Below are positions 14,753-14,837 of a DNA stretch of 14,837 nucleotides, one piece after another (within the stretch, counting starts at the first letter, position 1; each line of letters opens with the position of its first letter). Source of the DNA: Neisseriaceae bacterium (lineage in GTDB: Bacteria > Pseudomonadota > Gammaproteobacteria > Burkholderiales > Neisseriaceae); NCBI GenBank assembly GCA_030151665.1, contig JASLDB010000070.1, positions 1 to 14,837 of the forward strand. Reading direction: 5' to 3'. A program made the translations under genes and the position numbers. The notes below the pieces were generated by a model. That model searched no databases, had not been told where the DNA came from, and saw nothing but the letters and a program-made list of their open reading frames with translations.

Positions 14753-14779
14753 AAAAGGTGGGCCAAAATCCGCCTTTTT
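14753..14779 (+). terminator. Terminator-like hairpin 26 bases before hisZ (possible attenuator)
   Basis: AAAAGGTGG (14753-14761) and CCGCCTTTT (14770-14778) form a 9-bp stem with one G-U pair and an 8-base loop. They end in T5 at 14775-14779. It has the form of an intrinsic terminator but sits within the leader of hisZ rather than directly after uppP. It could end an upstream transcript, end a short RNA, or attenuate hisZ. Confidence 0.6.
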
Positions 14780-14805
14780 GTTGTGTCAATTGAAAGAGGA
14801 TGACC

Positions 14806-14837
14806 ATGCAATCTTGGCAATTACCTGAATACATTGC
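14806..14837 (+). CDS. hisZ: ATP phosphoribosyltransferase regulatory subunit HisZ, 5' end only
   Basis: Ten complete codons are visible, reading MQSWQLPEYI, then the window ends. This closely resembles the start of neisserial HisZ as I remember it (MQTWQLPEHIADVLP). HisZ is the HisRS-like regulatory partner of short-form HisG, which commits ATP and PRPP to histidine synthesis. AAGAGGA at 14794-14800 is a good ribosome site for the ATG. The identification rests on ten residues plus genus context and so is tentative. Confidence 0.65.
   Translation, partial: MQSWQLPEYI

Noticed and set aside
14674..14790. 39-codon open frame through the hisZ leader (starts MYLNTKAAQ, ends FCCVN)
   Set aside because: No ribosome site precedes it, it contains no His codons, and it runs through two RNA hairpins whose structure explains the sequence better. 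It could still be a leader peptide, but nothing supports translation.
1..14837. Search for CRISPR arrays, transposases, phage genes, toxin-antitoxin pairs, tRNA or rRNA genes
   Set aside because: No spaced repeats, mobile-element proteins, cloverleaf sequences or rRNA signatures were seen. Nearly all sequence is explained by recognisable core genes on one strand.

Overview
All genes in this window lie on the plus strand. The base composition is moderately AT-rich, by eye in the low to mid 40s % GC. Gene content and order point to a betaproteobacterium, most likely a Neisseriaceae relative. Three things support this: the recO-pdxJ-acpS run, ubiK followed by comM, and a truncated last gene whose first ten residues (MQSWQLPEYI) match what I remember of the start of neisserial HisZ. 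A terminator resembling a Neisseriaceae DNA uptake sequence is a further weak hint. The genus is an inference; low-GC relatives such as Vitreoscilla-type organisms would fit.

Region 1 (1-7236) is a fatty-acid beta-oxidation locus. It holds the 3' part of fadE (acyl-CoA dehydrogenase), fadL (outer-membrane long-chain fatty acid transporter), a bifunctional 3-hydroxyacyl-CoA dehydrogenase/enoyl-CoA hydratase with the dehydrogenase domain first, and a thiolase. A strong rho-independent terminator follows the thiolase. Together these import fatty acids and run every step of the spiral except activation by an acyl-CoA synthetase, which is not in view. The fadE-fadL gap and the fadL-fadB gap both hold inverted repeats that could regulate the locus.

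Region 2 (7237-12266) is a tightly packed housekeeping run: recO, pdxJ, acpS, a Nudix (MutT-like) gene, a small membrane-anchored protein, ubiK and comM. Several genes overlap or nearly touch, with ATG starts sharing a base with the preceding TAA, so co-transcription and translational coupling are likely.

Region 3 (12267-13770) holds a membrane-anchored SPOR-domain protein and a periplasmic DsbA-type oxidase, closed by a hairpin. Region 4 (13786-14616) is uppP (undecaprenyl-diphosphatase). It is followed by a 189-base intergenic stretch with an extended -10 promoter candidate, a hairpin and a terminator-like structure just ahead of the start of hisZ (14806 to the window end).

I found no phage, transposon, CRISPR, tRNA, rRNA or defence genes. 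Most of the window is ordinary core genome. The points most worth checking are the hisZ leader or possible small RNA, the candidate pseudoknot before fadB, the in-frame 18-base repeat in fadL, the DUS-like terminator, and the small YtkA/FixH-like membrane protein.
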